This document shows, piece after piece, positions 19,059 through 30,255 of a stretch of 31,300 nucleotides of DNA (its first letter is position 1; the number at the start of each line of letters is the position of its first letter). Where the stretch lies: positions 1-31,300 of the forward strand of contig JADNRY010000688.1 of assembly GCA_015501585.1 (NCBI GenBank). Reading direction: 5' to 3'. The notes below the pieces were generated by a model that saw nothing but the letters and a program-made list of their open reading frames with translations, was not told the DNA's origin and searched no databases. A program made the translations under genes and the position numbers. This stretch comes from Rhodocollybia butyracea (lineage: Eukaryota; Basidiomycota; Agaricomycetes; Agaricales; Omphalotaceae).

Positions 19059-20655
19059 TCATACAACCTGCACACCATTCATCCCAGAAATAACCACTCT
19101 TAAACCTTCGGCGTCCAGATTCCGTAAAGGTTTATAAGTTTCCGCGTTTAACTCTCGCCAATCACACATGAGAACGACAGAACGTATGCAGGCTCTGCCC
19201 ATCATCAACAGTGCCATAGACAGGTCCGAACCAGGTTTAAACCAGCGCGATTCAACCATCTTGATAAAAGTCTGGTCATCGAAATCTGTATCTGCATGTT
19301 TTAAAAAAAGACTGTGTAGTTTTGGAACTAGGGAGACGGAAGATTGTTGCTGAGTTAGGCTCGAAATAAGATATGAAGTGATTGGACCGGGCCATTCGTA
19401 ATGGCCGTAAAAAACTTCGAGATGAAGCAAGTCTGGCATGACTCGAAGCGCCGCGATAAGGTCCGAATCGGACACAGAGAGACATGCCCCGCGGAGCGTT
19501 AGACTGGTGATCATGCAAGATGATCTAGAAACAAATGAAATGAAAGCATCGGCTGGCCAAGGAGTATGATGAGGAACATCATGTACCACAAGCTTATTCA
19601 AGGATGGGAAGTTGAAGGAGGAAAACACCCATTTTAATGATATCGATCCATCCACAAAAGCCAGCAATGTGATGTTGCGCCATGTACCCAGTGTGCCCTG
19701 CTCTAGATCAACATCGGGTTGGGTCGTTATGTAAGTGAGCTCGAGAGATTTCAAAGAAGGGCATCTGTGAAGAGTTTCTGCCAATTCTGTCATTGACTCC
19801 GGACCCACATGAAATTTGAGATGATCTAGTCGACTGCACAAAATCTTGGATGTTGGTACCGTGCGGGAGGCAAGTGCGCAGAGTCTCGGGGAATGCTCAA
19901 AGCAATCCAGGTCACTTGATGTAGCTGTGTTGCAGATATCTACTCGTGAAAGCAGAGGAAAATGCAGTCGAGAGAGTTTTTTGTATTCCATTAACGATTG
20001 GGAGGACACACACACAAATGTTTTCCACCGAACAGCGTGCCGTATAAAGAGGTCGGGGATTAGGAAAGGAGTCACTGTAGAACACCTATCTTGGACAATA
20101 ATTGCAAGACTTAACGGCCAATCGCCCGACATCTCCAAATATCGGGCAACCATAGATCTCTCTCCAATCCGGGTTTCGTACGAGTCAATGCTTATCACCA
20201 CCTTTATGTTAGCCCACAAACTGGGTGATGACAGTGCAAGTTCACGCCAGCGGGAGCATACAGAGCTGATTTCCATTGTAGGAAGATCCCTAGGATCAGA
20301 AAAAATTTCCGTCCGGTGCCGATGAGTGTGTCCGGAGAATATTTTCTTCACAGACGTATTGCAAGATGTGCAATAAAGTTTGGTTGGGCAGTTTTCGTAT
20401 CGGAGACAGTAGAGAGCGTAACTTGGCCCGTTGAGCCTTCAGTATAAGCTTTTGGGTTTTAACAATCATAAGTTCGTGGTGGAGGTGAGCCACCTCAGAT
20501 TCATGGTCCTCGATATCTTTATCTGCCAACGCCAGGATCTCCTTGAGTTCTTCTGCTCTTTCCGAGCTAATCACAGATGGACCAAACTCGAGCCGAAGCT
20601 CTCTTTCCAATTCTTCCAGTTCTACAGAGTTGAGGTTTATGCGTAGGGGCTCGAT
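19059..20655 (-). pseudogene. F-box-like leucine-rich protein, copy E, nearly intact
   Basis: The most complete family member, about 530 codons. N-terminal part (20655 to about 20305): LRINLNSVELEELEREL, a coiled coil, then LSPIRKLPNQTLLHILQYVC (F-box-like). The frame then shifts by one base at an A6 run (20300-20305) into DPRDLPTMEISSVCSRWREL and continues open to 19059. Leucine-rich repeats include CPSLKSLELTYI, FPSLNKLVVHDV and MITSLTLRGACLSVSDSDLIAALRVM. The expected ATG is ATC (compare ATGGAGCCC in copy A), and no in-frame ATG is close upstream. Either two inactivating changes are present, or the frameshift is a base-calling error. Confidence 0.75.
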
Positions 20656-21338
20656 GGGCTCGATGTTGAGAAAACAACATTGAATAAGCGCCCACAGCTA
20701 CCCCTTTCTTCTCAGCGCTCCTTGGAGCAGACGAGCAGAAGGAGAGTTTTACCTAATCTCTACTAAACAACGAGTCCGGCTCAGTACGCTGTTCGACTAT
20801 CTCATTGAGCATGAATCACCGGCTCTTAGACATGTCAAGAGGATTGACCTTCGAGGTGGTGGACGTAACTTCACGCAATCAATCCAGCAGATGAAAAAAT
20901 TTCCTTTTAGTTATACAGATAGAGCTACCGTTTGAGAGTTTCCTTTTGTGATTATGGCAGTATGTGCATCTGTGCATCCCATGTCCAGACCTACTCGACA
21001 GCGAGTCTTAAGAGGGACACCTGCTTCGTATCCTCTGGATGTACTTTATAAAGGCTATTGGATCGCCATTCAGCTATCAGTTGTTTTCTATCTTCGTGCG
21101 ACCATACCAATGAAAGTTGCAAAGTATCTAGTGAAATTGAGCTGGATACTCCGATAGGTGCATGGCAGAATTCCAAAAAGGCAGTAACGATTTGGGGGTT
21201 ATTTCGAGCGTTATACAAATTCTGGAACTGCGTGTTGCATTTCGGTATTCAAACCTTTCGAGAGACAGAACTATCATTGGTAGGGTAGGTTACTTACTCG
21301 AATGAGAATATGGTCAATGTATATGTTTTCAGCCTATT
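20656..21338. other. intergenic with an unassigned open frame
   Basis: The first 80 bp resemble the upstream of copy A. On the minus strand 21255-20991 is open (NPQIVTAFLEFCHAPIGVSS ...), but I cannot assign it. Its end is similar in DNA to 18750-18800. Confidence 0.4.
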
Positions 21339-24049
21339 TCAATATAAATAACGGAATCCTTTCCTTCTTTGCATTGCCTGCTCCAAGGTGATACCTTCAA
21401 GACGGGCAGCTTCTTCGACTCGAGTATGGTTCAGTTCACTCAGAGCCACCTTCTCGTCCGCATCAAGTTTCTTGTTATCGCGGATGATCCATTGTCGAAG
21501 GACTAGATTGAAAACACGTTAAATAAAACACATGTCAAATAGAATTCACTCACTTAGAGCGAGGACTGTGGCAAAAACAAGCGAAACAAAAGAAATGATC
21601 ATGGATTGGTGATAAGCTGGACCCCACTCGGATTTCCATGTATACGAGCCCATCCTAGAATAAACGTCAGATCGTTGAAAATCACCATTGCATTCCACAA
21701 ACAGATTGCCCAAGTTTCCAATGCCATTTACTATAGCTATGATGGCAGCTCGTTTTACTATGGGGCCTTATGGTCAGCAAGGAATAATAAGTATGAGCCC
21801 AGAAACTGACGCAGGAGGGCGAGGGAAAGTGTTGGATACCCAGACAAGAGTCATCGAAAACGCTGTGTGTTGAATTGATTGGTTCAAACAATACACCCAA
21901 CCTTAGACACACGTACCGACATTTCCACAGGCCATTAGGAACAGGGATACGTATCGCGCCGCAATGTTATTAGTGGAAAGAGAGATGATAAATGCAACAA
22001 GGACTCCCACCACCACCCACTTTGATGGAAAAATCTCTCCCCGGTTCGATCTGGAGTTACGTTGACCAATGTCCGACGAACAGGAAATCTATGCATACCT
22101 GCATGCCACGCATTGAAGCCACACACAATGGTTGCCAAGATCCATGGGGGTCTAGATAAACTCAACATATTCAGCGAATGAGCAAGGCATGATAGAGTTG
22201 CATACGCGGCGAGCAACAGTGTGACTGTAGTGTTGAACCCAAGTGTTGCCGTCAATCTAGTTGATCATGTCAGATACGAGAGGTGCAGTGAGGCGAATCA
22301 TGGACCCACGTAGGAAAGAAACTTATAGAACTCAACCCGAGGAGTTGCGCAGTAGTCATAATTGAGAAGACCCAAACTTTGGGATCCTTTACGGCCATGA
22401 TGAGACCTTGGAGAGGGCTTTGATTTTGAATCAGCCAAATACTTGGACGAATCATCAGAGACGTGGCTTACGAATCGCCAATCGTATCCTGATCGGCTTC
22501 ACCTGCATCGTCCGCCAGACGTGCTTGAGCCAGCCGACGTTCTTGAGAAGACATCCATCGCGTGTTCACAGGCTATCATTCGGACTTCATGGTCAATGAA
22601 AATGGCAAAATTCGAGTAAAGAGGTTCCGCGTACATAGTCTGGTAGTAACCACCTTCCTAGGTGTTAGCACAACATGAAATATGTAGCCGAGGTGTTCCA
22701 CAAACATTGTGTTGAAGCCTATAAACATCGTTATCGAGCCCTATAGGGTTTCAGCGACGGTCAAATCCACCCAAAATATCGCACACCTCGATGAAAAACA
22801 GCCTATCGAGCTGGAATAAGTTCCAAAGTCCAAGAGCTCGAAGAAAACATACCATCTCCAAGCGTGGATACCGAGTACACCTTCCATATTGGCAAGAATA
22901 CCAGCGGCCATGAGCTACGTGAAGGACTAAGTATAACTTGAAGGTAATTCCTCATATGTTTGGACTTACCGAACCGAACGCGTTCGAGATGAGAAGGCCG
23001 CCAAAAAGGATAGCTGATCTGAAAGCCAGTTCCTAAAGTATATTTCGGGAACAATCAAGCTTAGGTCGTCACTAGATTTCCTGGACCCAAACCTTTTTAG
23101 TGTACCAGCGTGATAAGAGGTATACCGCTAAACCTCGACATCAGGAGAGGTCCCAGGTCAAGCAAAACTCTGGAAAGCTTACTGCCGGGGTAAAATGCGC
23201 ACTACCGCCGATATTATCAGCGATTTGAAACTGAAAATTGGAAGAGCTACATACTTCTGGTATACCGATCAGGACACGGGTAGTAAGAATACCACCATAC
23301 GATTTTGTTACCTGTGGGTAAATAGGTCAGTCAATGAGGCGTACCGATTGAAACCGGAACGCACTCCGGTCAGAGTACTGAGAAGACCCCAAACTACAAC
23401 ATTCAAACCAATGTATCTTGTTTCAGTCAGAAGAATTAGTACACGCTGGCGTTGCATGAATGCAAATAATCACAAAGAAGGCCTGCAAGTGTGATAAATC
23501 ACTGAACGTACAATAAAGAATTAAATGTGCAAACCTTGTTATCCAGTTCAGTATCTGAGAGACGGTTGAACTTCGGGTTTTTTTTGGGAGCTTAACGAGA
23601 AGTGGGACTTACCATGTTTGAAGGAATTTGGGCTGGACAGTAAGAGACGTATAGAATCGATAGGACGACATTATATTGCAAGTCTATATACGAATGAGCT
23701 CCATAGAGGTTTGAAGGTTCAGATATCAACACACCTGTAAGACCAAGATCCTGTTCTAAACCCTTCAATCTCGCTGTTGTCACTGCGTTTCGCTGGAAGA
23801 GTGCAATTGGGTCTGAGATCCATCATCTTGTGCGGCGAGAATTTCACTTACGTCGATATAGTTCATGATGTATATCAAAACAATCGTTGGCATAACTCTC
23901 ATATCAAGTTTTCGAAGCAATCTACGCTCTGCCTGAAAACGTTCTGGGGTTCCTTCTACTGGAATGGGGTATTCTTCAGCTGAAACCGTCCTTATTTTCT
24001 CTTCCATCACAATCTCTCCCTTGTCACTGCTTGGGGGCCTGGAGATCAT
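21339..24049 (-). CDS. MFS transporter, anion:cation symporter (allantoate permease-like)
   Basis: I read 23 exons from the ATG at 24049 to the TGA at 21341-21339. Motifs follow the ACS (Dal5/nicotinate permease) pattern: LLRKLDMRVMPTIVLIYIMN at TM1, DRNAVTTARLKGLEQDLGLT, LQYNVVLSILYVSYCPAQIP, a G-rich TM4 (GGILTTRVLIGIPE), YLLSRWYTKK, LMAAGILANMEGVLGIHAWR, WLFFIEGSITMFIG, a loop ending LAQARLADDAGEADQD, GLIMAVKDPKVWVFSIM, PPWILATIVCGFNAWHADRT, MACGNV, MGSYTWKSEWGPAYHQSM. Likely exports or imports a small organic anion. Exons (high to low): 24049-23852, 23792-23735, 23683-23613, 23554-23535, 23482-23474, 23416-23365, 23311-23255, 23201-23183, 23127-23093, 23032-22970, 22914-22853, 22802-22787, 22740-22706, 22653-22635, 22572-22472, 22417-22310, 22256-22206, 22151-22099, 22050-21917, 21862-21811, 21757-21703, 21654-21554, 21502-21339. 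Two one-base shifts (A5 at 22029-22033; T4 at 21753-21756) offset each other. Confidence 0.85.
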
Positions 24050-24991
24050 CTCGAAGGAAGGAAGAAAGGGGAAAAAGGAAAAATCAATTCTGGATGCTCC
24101 AATTATAATACTCCAACCCATGTTCTTCCCTGTGACCTCTCGACGGACGTGTGTGATGTCAAGGAACCGAGACTGAGGAGTGAGGTACAAAGCAAATGAA
24201 GGGATGAATACAGTTAGTTATCAAATGAGTATCAAATAGAACCGAACAATAGAACTTCTAGAAGAAATATGGGTCACTGGGGTAAAAGACTCGGTGTTGA
24301 ATGAGACGCCGTAAGTACAGCTGGAAGATTTTCCCTTTACTTCACGTCGGACGTCGTTTCGAGGTAACCTTTAGCACAAGGAGAAGATCACATTGCGAAA
24401 GACGGGCAGTGATTCCACTGCTGAGAGACTGAGTACTCCGGAAATGTACAGCGTATATTCGAAAATACAAGGATATATCGCGGGTCAGGATTCTTCAAGA
24501 GATAAAACCATTATGTTTTCTGTGTAGGCGAGTACTGTTCTGTTCCGTAAAGCGAACGGTACCGATGAAGATCTCCACGAAGATGTTAAAGGGCCACTCT
24601 GCATGATCTCCGAGTCACTGCACGCCGGGCCTGTATCCGTGCCAGGTAGGACTGGAAGGTTGTTCCAGGACAACGGCGAAGGCGTACGAGACAAAAATCG
24701 AACGGAGAGTTGGAGGCACGTCGATAAAAACACTTGAAGTTTCGCAGAAGGAACATGGCTCGTACAGGGCTCTCCGACGGAATTCCGGGGTAACCGATAT
24801 GGCACGATGTATCAAAAAGCAGAACCTTCAAAGCTGCCAGAAAAGAGATATGACGTTCATTTTGAGACTGAAAGGATGTGGCATATTATGAAGTCCGAAA
24901 AGTCCAGATAATGGTGGTCAGGTTTGAACGCGTTCGGGCGTGAGATTTTGAGAAATGATTTAGCGTCTTTCTACTAAACTTCCACCAAATC
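24050..24991. promoter_or_regulatory. shared upstream region of a divergent gene pair
   Basis: About 940 bp between the starts of the MFS gene (leftward) and the dioxygenase-like gene (rightward). Overlapping minus-strand open frames at 24485-24831 have no recognisable content and I treat them as chance. I see no convincing TATA box or known site. Confidence 0.45.
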
Positions 24992-25966
24992 ATGGACGTT
25001 GACACATATCCAAAGCCGTCGAGCAATCTACAAGAAGTTATGGACTCTGAAGTCAAGTACGCATTCACAAATCAATGATTTAACCTGGTTGAACGGGTCT
25101 GTTGGCTACATCAGAGAATGGCACTTTCGTAAGTCGTTAGATCCAGAGTCACTCTCGTATCTTTTCCGACTACTGACCAGTGATATTTTACGATATTTAG
25201 ATATCTACTTTGCCCAAAAAAATGAAGATCAGCACTATGCAGCACTCGAACTTCGAGACGCAATCTTGCGCCTCCGCCGAGATGGAGCATTCGTCGCTGT
25301 TCTCTTTTCCGCGTCAACACGGAGCCTATGGGTCCACATCCTATTGGTGAGCACTGAGTCTCAGCTCGTTATATAATACACCAACGGTCCTATAAAAAAA
25401 CTCGAAGGATCTTATGAAGTGTGGGTCCCTTCAGAAACATTTTCTTCGGTGTTTTCGTACTTGTGTTTGAATCGTGGAAATTTGAGGTTCGTGAAGGTGT
25501 TACATGTTCGTAAGGCGTTATCATGCTCACATCTTTTCGTAGTATCTTGGTTCATCCTCTGACGAGAGAAGAGGTGAGTTGTATTTTACTATACTCCACA
25601 TATGCTCAATGAATGCTTTTTCCAGCGACGGTGTGTTCACTAATATCCTGATACCCTCTTTCGTAATCAACTTGATCTCTATTTCTCCAGTGACCATGAA
25701 TACCGAAGTGCCTGGTTAGGCACACCTCTCCTCTTGATCTCTCAACCCTTCCAATCACCGGAGAGCTGCCATTGCAGTATCCCAGCCTCAGTAAGTCAAT
25801 CTGAATTCAAGTTCATGCTTGAGTGTCGGTGGTTGACCTCTTCTCTATAGAGCTAGGTTATTCATCCCAGAGTCCCAACCTGGTTTTGGACGATAGGCGG
25901 AGATTAGGTGCTAATGTCGAAAATCTACTTCGCAGCGAGAAAGGAGCTGCCCGAGCGAGTGACTGA
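24992..25966 (+). CDS. DOPA 4,5-dioxygenase-like protein
   Basis: Spliced reading from the ATG at 24992 (MDVDTYPKPSSNLQEVMDSE) to the TGA at 25964-25966 over eight exons: 24992-25056, 25115-25128, 25201-25346, 25408-25486, 25543-25573, 25626-25630, 25691-25790, 25851-25966. Family features: EWHFHIYF (metal-ligand His region), ALELRDAILRLRRDGAFVAV, LFRVNTEPMGPHPIG, SYEVWVPSETFSSVFSYLCL, SILVHPLTREE, RRDHEYRSAWLG, LPLQYPSLKLGYSSQSP. The fungal/plant-type enzyme (PF08883 in Pfam, from memory) opens the DOPA ring for betalain-type pigments; many fungal members have unknown substrates. One-base shifts near 25283 and 25730 break the frame. Exon 6 is only 5 nt (CGACG) but restores both phase and the conserved Arg-Arg. 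Confidence 0.8.
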
Positions 25967-26111
25967 TATCTATTACAACTATACTTTTGTTTTGCACCAA
26001 TTTTGGGGTGCATGAGTCGACTACTTTGATCCAAATCTCAAGTGCTGTTCTTGATGCTAATACATATTCAAATGTTCAATAACGGTTCGAAAACAGATTC
26101 AATCGCAGCGT

Positions 26112-26570
26112 TCATAAAAAAATGTTGAGGAGTTCAACGTCAGAACCATCGATATTAGCTGAGATTTCCAGTAACTTGCAGCGCAAACGTGGCAGTTTCT
26201 TGGAAGAGAGAGTGCAGGACAGGCCAGCAGCATTTCCGGGGGTGGCATTAGTTCCGCAACTCTGGAGGACGGTATTTGTAACAGCCAACCAACCCGTGAG
26301 TGCCTCCCACGCGGGTTTGAAATGGGGAGACGCGAAGACTACGCCGTCCAACAGGGATGTTTAATCGCGACGCCACTGCTCTGCCTTTCTATGTCTGAAG
26401 TGGAACTAGCTATACTATCAAGTAGGTTGACTTTAGCACTGCCCACCTTCAGATAAACGATAATCGACCGCTCACCTCTTCACAGAGAAGCTAATAGCGA
26501 GCGACGGGGTTGGCAGAGACATAAATGCTAGTGAGTGCAAGCGCGACAGAGACGATGGTTGTGTTGGTCG
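26112..26570 (-). pseudogene. secreted small protein, rearranged pseudogene copy
   Basis: Paralogue of the gene at 27356-28012. The signal-peptide part (26570-26490: TTIVSVALALTSIYVSANPVARY) has lost its ATG and ends in a TAG. The C-terminal part (about 26275-26112) reads SCGTNATPGNAAGLSCTLSS ... VELLNIF. Between them, 26283-26398 is homologous to the middle of the intact copy but on the opposite strand (the + strand reads HAGLKWGDAKTTPSNRDV). Not functional. Confidence 0.75.
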
Positions 26571-27355
26571 TACCCGGAAGCAGTGGGTAAGGGGAGGTAA
26601 GGGGGCGCAAGGCTGCAAAAATGGACCTGAGCTGTCCAATGATACCCCTGAGCGTCGGACTCGTTCACTCGCCAAGATGCTTTAACACAACATTGCCTCT
26701 CCAGTGTCGAGAAAAGCTTCGCCCAGAGATGTCAAGATTTGTACTAGCGGCGAAAACAGTCCGGCTGACTTGGAAACAACGATTGCAATTGTGGGCGATA
26801 TCTACGGATTAGTTGAAATGTCGTGGTTCCGAAAGGAAACGTTGGTCTTAGACCACCGCTGAGCTCGAGGGAATTGCGGATTCTTAGATTTTTTTTAGCA
26901 TCAAGATCGACTGAACATACGGGTTTACAGCATAACATCTGCAAGACTAGTTCAACGCAGCCTGACTTTTTAACGAAGAAAAACAGTTGATTTTGATTGG
27001 TTCACCATGTGTCCTACCAACTCATGGACCGTATCCCAAGTGATCAACCACCATACTATTATTGTATATAATGAAAAAGAACACGGCCGAGTGAATGGGC
27101 TGATACTCACCCGACTCAAAAAACGGGTTTCGAGGGAGGAATCTGGGCGCCCAGTTCGGGTTGTACGTGTGGAACTCTTTCAAATCTCAAATGCTACAAT
27201 ATATTTGATGCTAGTACAGTACCAAGTACATATTCAAATATCGAAAGATGGTACATTCGAAACAAAAAGTCCGGTTCAAATACTTATACATAAACACGAA
27301 AAATTAATGAAGCAACTGTTCACTTCAAAGTACTAAAATGATTAAGTGGTAGCGT
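26571..27355. other. upstream and downstream sequence of the duplicated unit
   Basis: 26680-26960 resembles 28190-28680 (upstream of each copy) and 27180-27270 resembles 26010-26090 (downstream of each copy). The plus-strand open frame 27007-27336 shows nothing recognisable. Confidence 0.5.
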
Positions 27356-28012
27356 TTAGAAAACGATGTCGAAAAGTTGAGCGTTAGATCCATCACAGCC
27401 GACGACAGTCAAAGGAGTACCGTTGTGGCCGGCCTGAACGCAGGAGTTGCTGTTTCCATGAGGAGAGACAGTGCAAGACGAGCCAGCAGCGTTTCCGGGG
27501 GTGGTGTTAGTTCCGCAAGTCTGGCAGGCGATGTCGAAGAGCTGGTTTCTATACGGGAGAATCAAGATACGTTAGTGCTGGGAATCAGAATGTACGAGGT
27601 AAAGAAACTGACGCTTGGGTACCAGTGTTGGAAGCAGTATCGAGGATGAGCTGGTTACCAGAACTAGTAACAGCCAGACCGTTGTTGTTAGCATCCCTTT
27701 TGAAAAAAAGGATCGTTAGTTATCGGTTGATTGGAGGCGAAAGTGAACCTACTTGATAATGAAGCTAGTGGGGAACTGTCCACTCTGAGAGACGTGGACG
27801 GGCAGAGCAGTGGATGCCGCGATTATAACATCTCCGTTGAACGGCGAAGAGTTCGCGTCTCCCCATTTCAAGCCATGGTGGGCGTCACTCACGATCGATA
27901 CTGCAGCGCCCTGGGCATTGGGAGAGCAGGTAGAGCGAGCGACGGGGGTGGCGTATACACCAACGCTAGTAAGCATGACTGCGGCAGAGACGATGGTGGA
28001 GAAGGAGAACAT
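27356..28012 (-). CDS. small secreted protein, 178 aa, possible beta-trefoil
   Basis: Three exons: 28012-27753, 27696-27613, 27548-27356. Introns are 56 and 64 bp with donors GTAGGT and GTCAGT; all phases agree. The start MFSFSTIVSAAVMLTSVGVY is a signal peptide, probably cut after Ala near residue 21. The mature protein has seven or so Cys, with ACQTCGT, SSCTVS, NSCVQA and VVGCDGS. QLFDI occurs twice (NQLFDIACQT, AQLFDIVF), together with GLAVTSSGNQLILDTAS; these repeats recall the QxW/QxF repeats of ricin-B-like beta-trefoils, but I am not sure of the family. The only gene in the window read without a lesion. Likely acts outside the cell. Confidence 0.8.
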
Positions 28013-28102
28013 GGCTGTAGCTGGGAGTAGATATCTAACGGGGTAAGAAAGCAAAAAAGGCTGAAGAAATCGACCTGAGGAAATTCAGCAAGAAAACCCG
28101 AG

Positions 28103-28110
28103 TTTTTATA
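28103..28110 (-). promoter_or_regulatory. TATA-like box of secreted-protein gene
   Basis: TATAAAAA on the minus strand (28110-28103), about 95 nt before the ATG at 28012. Confidence 0.5.
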
Positions 28111-30255
28111 GTTGTCCAGAGGCGCCCCGGAGCATCGAATTCGTCTACTCCTCAAGATCCTTGACACCCCAAAAACCAAATATGCGAGTCATTGCCCTCC
28201 TCCAGTCTCGAAAGAGCCTAGCCCAGAAATTGCACAGTCGTAACGGGAAAAAGACTCCGTTTTGACTTGAAAGATTGTAATAGGGCGGGATAACTAGATA
28301 TTTAGTTGAAAGTGAAAACGTCAATACCGGCCCAAGGAAGTACAGTTATTTTGAGTTTATATACTCTGCGGTTCGGGCGGAGAATAGACAAGACTTTTGA
28401 ATACTGTATACCTGAGAATAGTATGACTCTAGCTAGGCCTCGTTAACGATTTTCCAGTGAGCTCACTTGTATGGCAGTGGAGGTTACGGAGATGTCGCCA
28501 AGGTTTTGCTGTTCTACTGCGAAAGGGACAGACAAGTTAATGTGCGCCCACCAGAATAAGACTAATCAGCGTGGCCCAAGATCGGAGACCACCGTTTGAG
28601 CTCAAAGGAATTGAAGATTATTCATGGATTTAGATTTCCAGCGTTAAGATTGATTCAGGTACCGGTTTACAACATTAATTTCTGGAAGAGTTTAGCGTTG
28701 TCCGTCTTTCTAACGGAGATTAAAAGCCTTTAATTGTTCACCGTATACGGTTCTACTGTACCATGTACGGTATACCGTCCAGTACCAAGTCAGCTGACAT
28801 AGACGTCTTGAATTACAGCGAGCTTTAACGAGAAAGTACGGAGAATTTGGGCGCGTACTAGATCCCGGCTCTTCAGTGAGCCCGTCAGTAGATGTACAAG
28901 GCAAGCAAAGAGCGGGAGCTTAGGCTATATGGGTGGCGCTACAATATAGCGATGGGTGTAGGAGGAGAAGAGAGACTTACATAATCAAAGCGGACTGCTT
29001 TGAGCCGGCTTTCAATCTTCGTTTTCCGTTCTTTTTCGTTTTCTGTTACATACTTCTTGGAGGCAGCGGATAGAATCCTTATTCTGATTCTTTGGCCATG
29101 GTCTCTCCTGGACCTTTAGATTTCAAGACTCGAAGCCGCGGTGTTTTTGTCGGGCCTGCCGCCCAGGAAAAGCTGTGGAACTGGAAGAGACTTTTAGAAG
29201 ACTTTTGACTCAAGGCCGTTTACAATTCCTTTGGCAACCCAAATCCTGCTTGACGATCTGCAGGTCAAAGGACTCCCATTATTGTGACCTTGATAAGCCG
29301 AACTCGCTTGGTGATTGGATTTCTCAGTAACGTCCTCGAGGTCACTGGAAAAGAGCTAGAACTGGAAAAGAGCTACCTTCTGGTCGATCTAAGAACTGGT
29401 TTACCGTGCCTCATTGCAAATGGTCAGTTGGTCGGGTCCGGATCCCAGATGGAGTAGGGAGGATGGAGTTCGGTGTACTTTCCTTCCGAACCGCTGGAAC
29501 TCTTGCTCTATAGTCTGGTTAGTAAAGCTTGAATTCAAGCCGGCTCTTTTTCTCGTTGATACGGGTTGAGTGCTAATAATTGGATTCTTCCAGGTTTGCG
29601 CGACAGCCTAACGGGCTTGTGGGCATCACGATAGTCTCGGACTCCGAGTCCGGCTTGAGAATAACTAAGAATAGAGGTGCAGGAATGCACGTCCTACTTC
29701 ATCGGACATCCTCGTCCTGAGAGCCACAAGTACAGTAACTTCCAAACTCCTTGTCTGCGGCTTATACGAACAATTGGACGGTTGGTAATTCGTGAGATAG
29801 ATAAGAATACACTTGGGCCGTCAATGCGTCAAGGTGTCAACACTAGTCTTGCAAACTTCGGAATTATGCTGGGAATGTAGAAAGATACAGTAGTGGTACT
29901 GCGGCTTGTAGCTAATTCGAGACAGTTTTACGACTAGAAAGTGGAACCTGGACCTGTTGAACGGTTGGTATTCATCATCGACGTATTACTTTGAGGTATG
30001 AATACGCAAACCAAATTAAATGTAAACGCCAAAGCAGATAAAACATCAAAGCAGGTTCCAAAGCATGGTGAAAGGAAGGAAGCCGTTTTTCAGCAGCAAC
30101 CTACTGTTTTTGTTCTCTTCCATATCGGTAGACAAATAAAGCAGGAAGCTGAAAGACGTTTCCTCTTCAACACAGCATTAGCACTTTCTCTTTGAACTCT
30201 TCTTCTTCTATGTCTCACTCAACAAAATATCAGTGGCAAGAGAAGTATCGGATAA
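28111..30255. other. intergenic, about 2.1 kb
   Basis: Contains the upstream part of the tandem duplication (to about 28700). From there to 30255 no gene, tRNA or repeat is recognisable on either strand. A plus-strand open frame at 29677-29880 is short and unremarkable. Confidence 0.5.

Noticed and set aside
24485..24831. A minus-strand gene upstream of the MFS gene
   Set aside because: Three overlapping frames of similar length, none with recognisable motifs or splice structure; likely chance ORFs in a promoter region.
27007..27336. 109-codon plus-strand ORF
   Set aside because: Part of it is similar in DNA to non-coding sequence downstream of the other secreted-protein copy, and the composition is not protein-like.
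26112..28054. Hydrophobin genes
   Set aside because: The small size, signal peptide and Cys content suggested hydrophobins, but the eight-Cys pattern with C-C pairs is absent; the repeats look more like a beta-trefoil.
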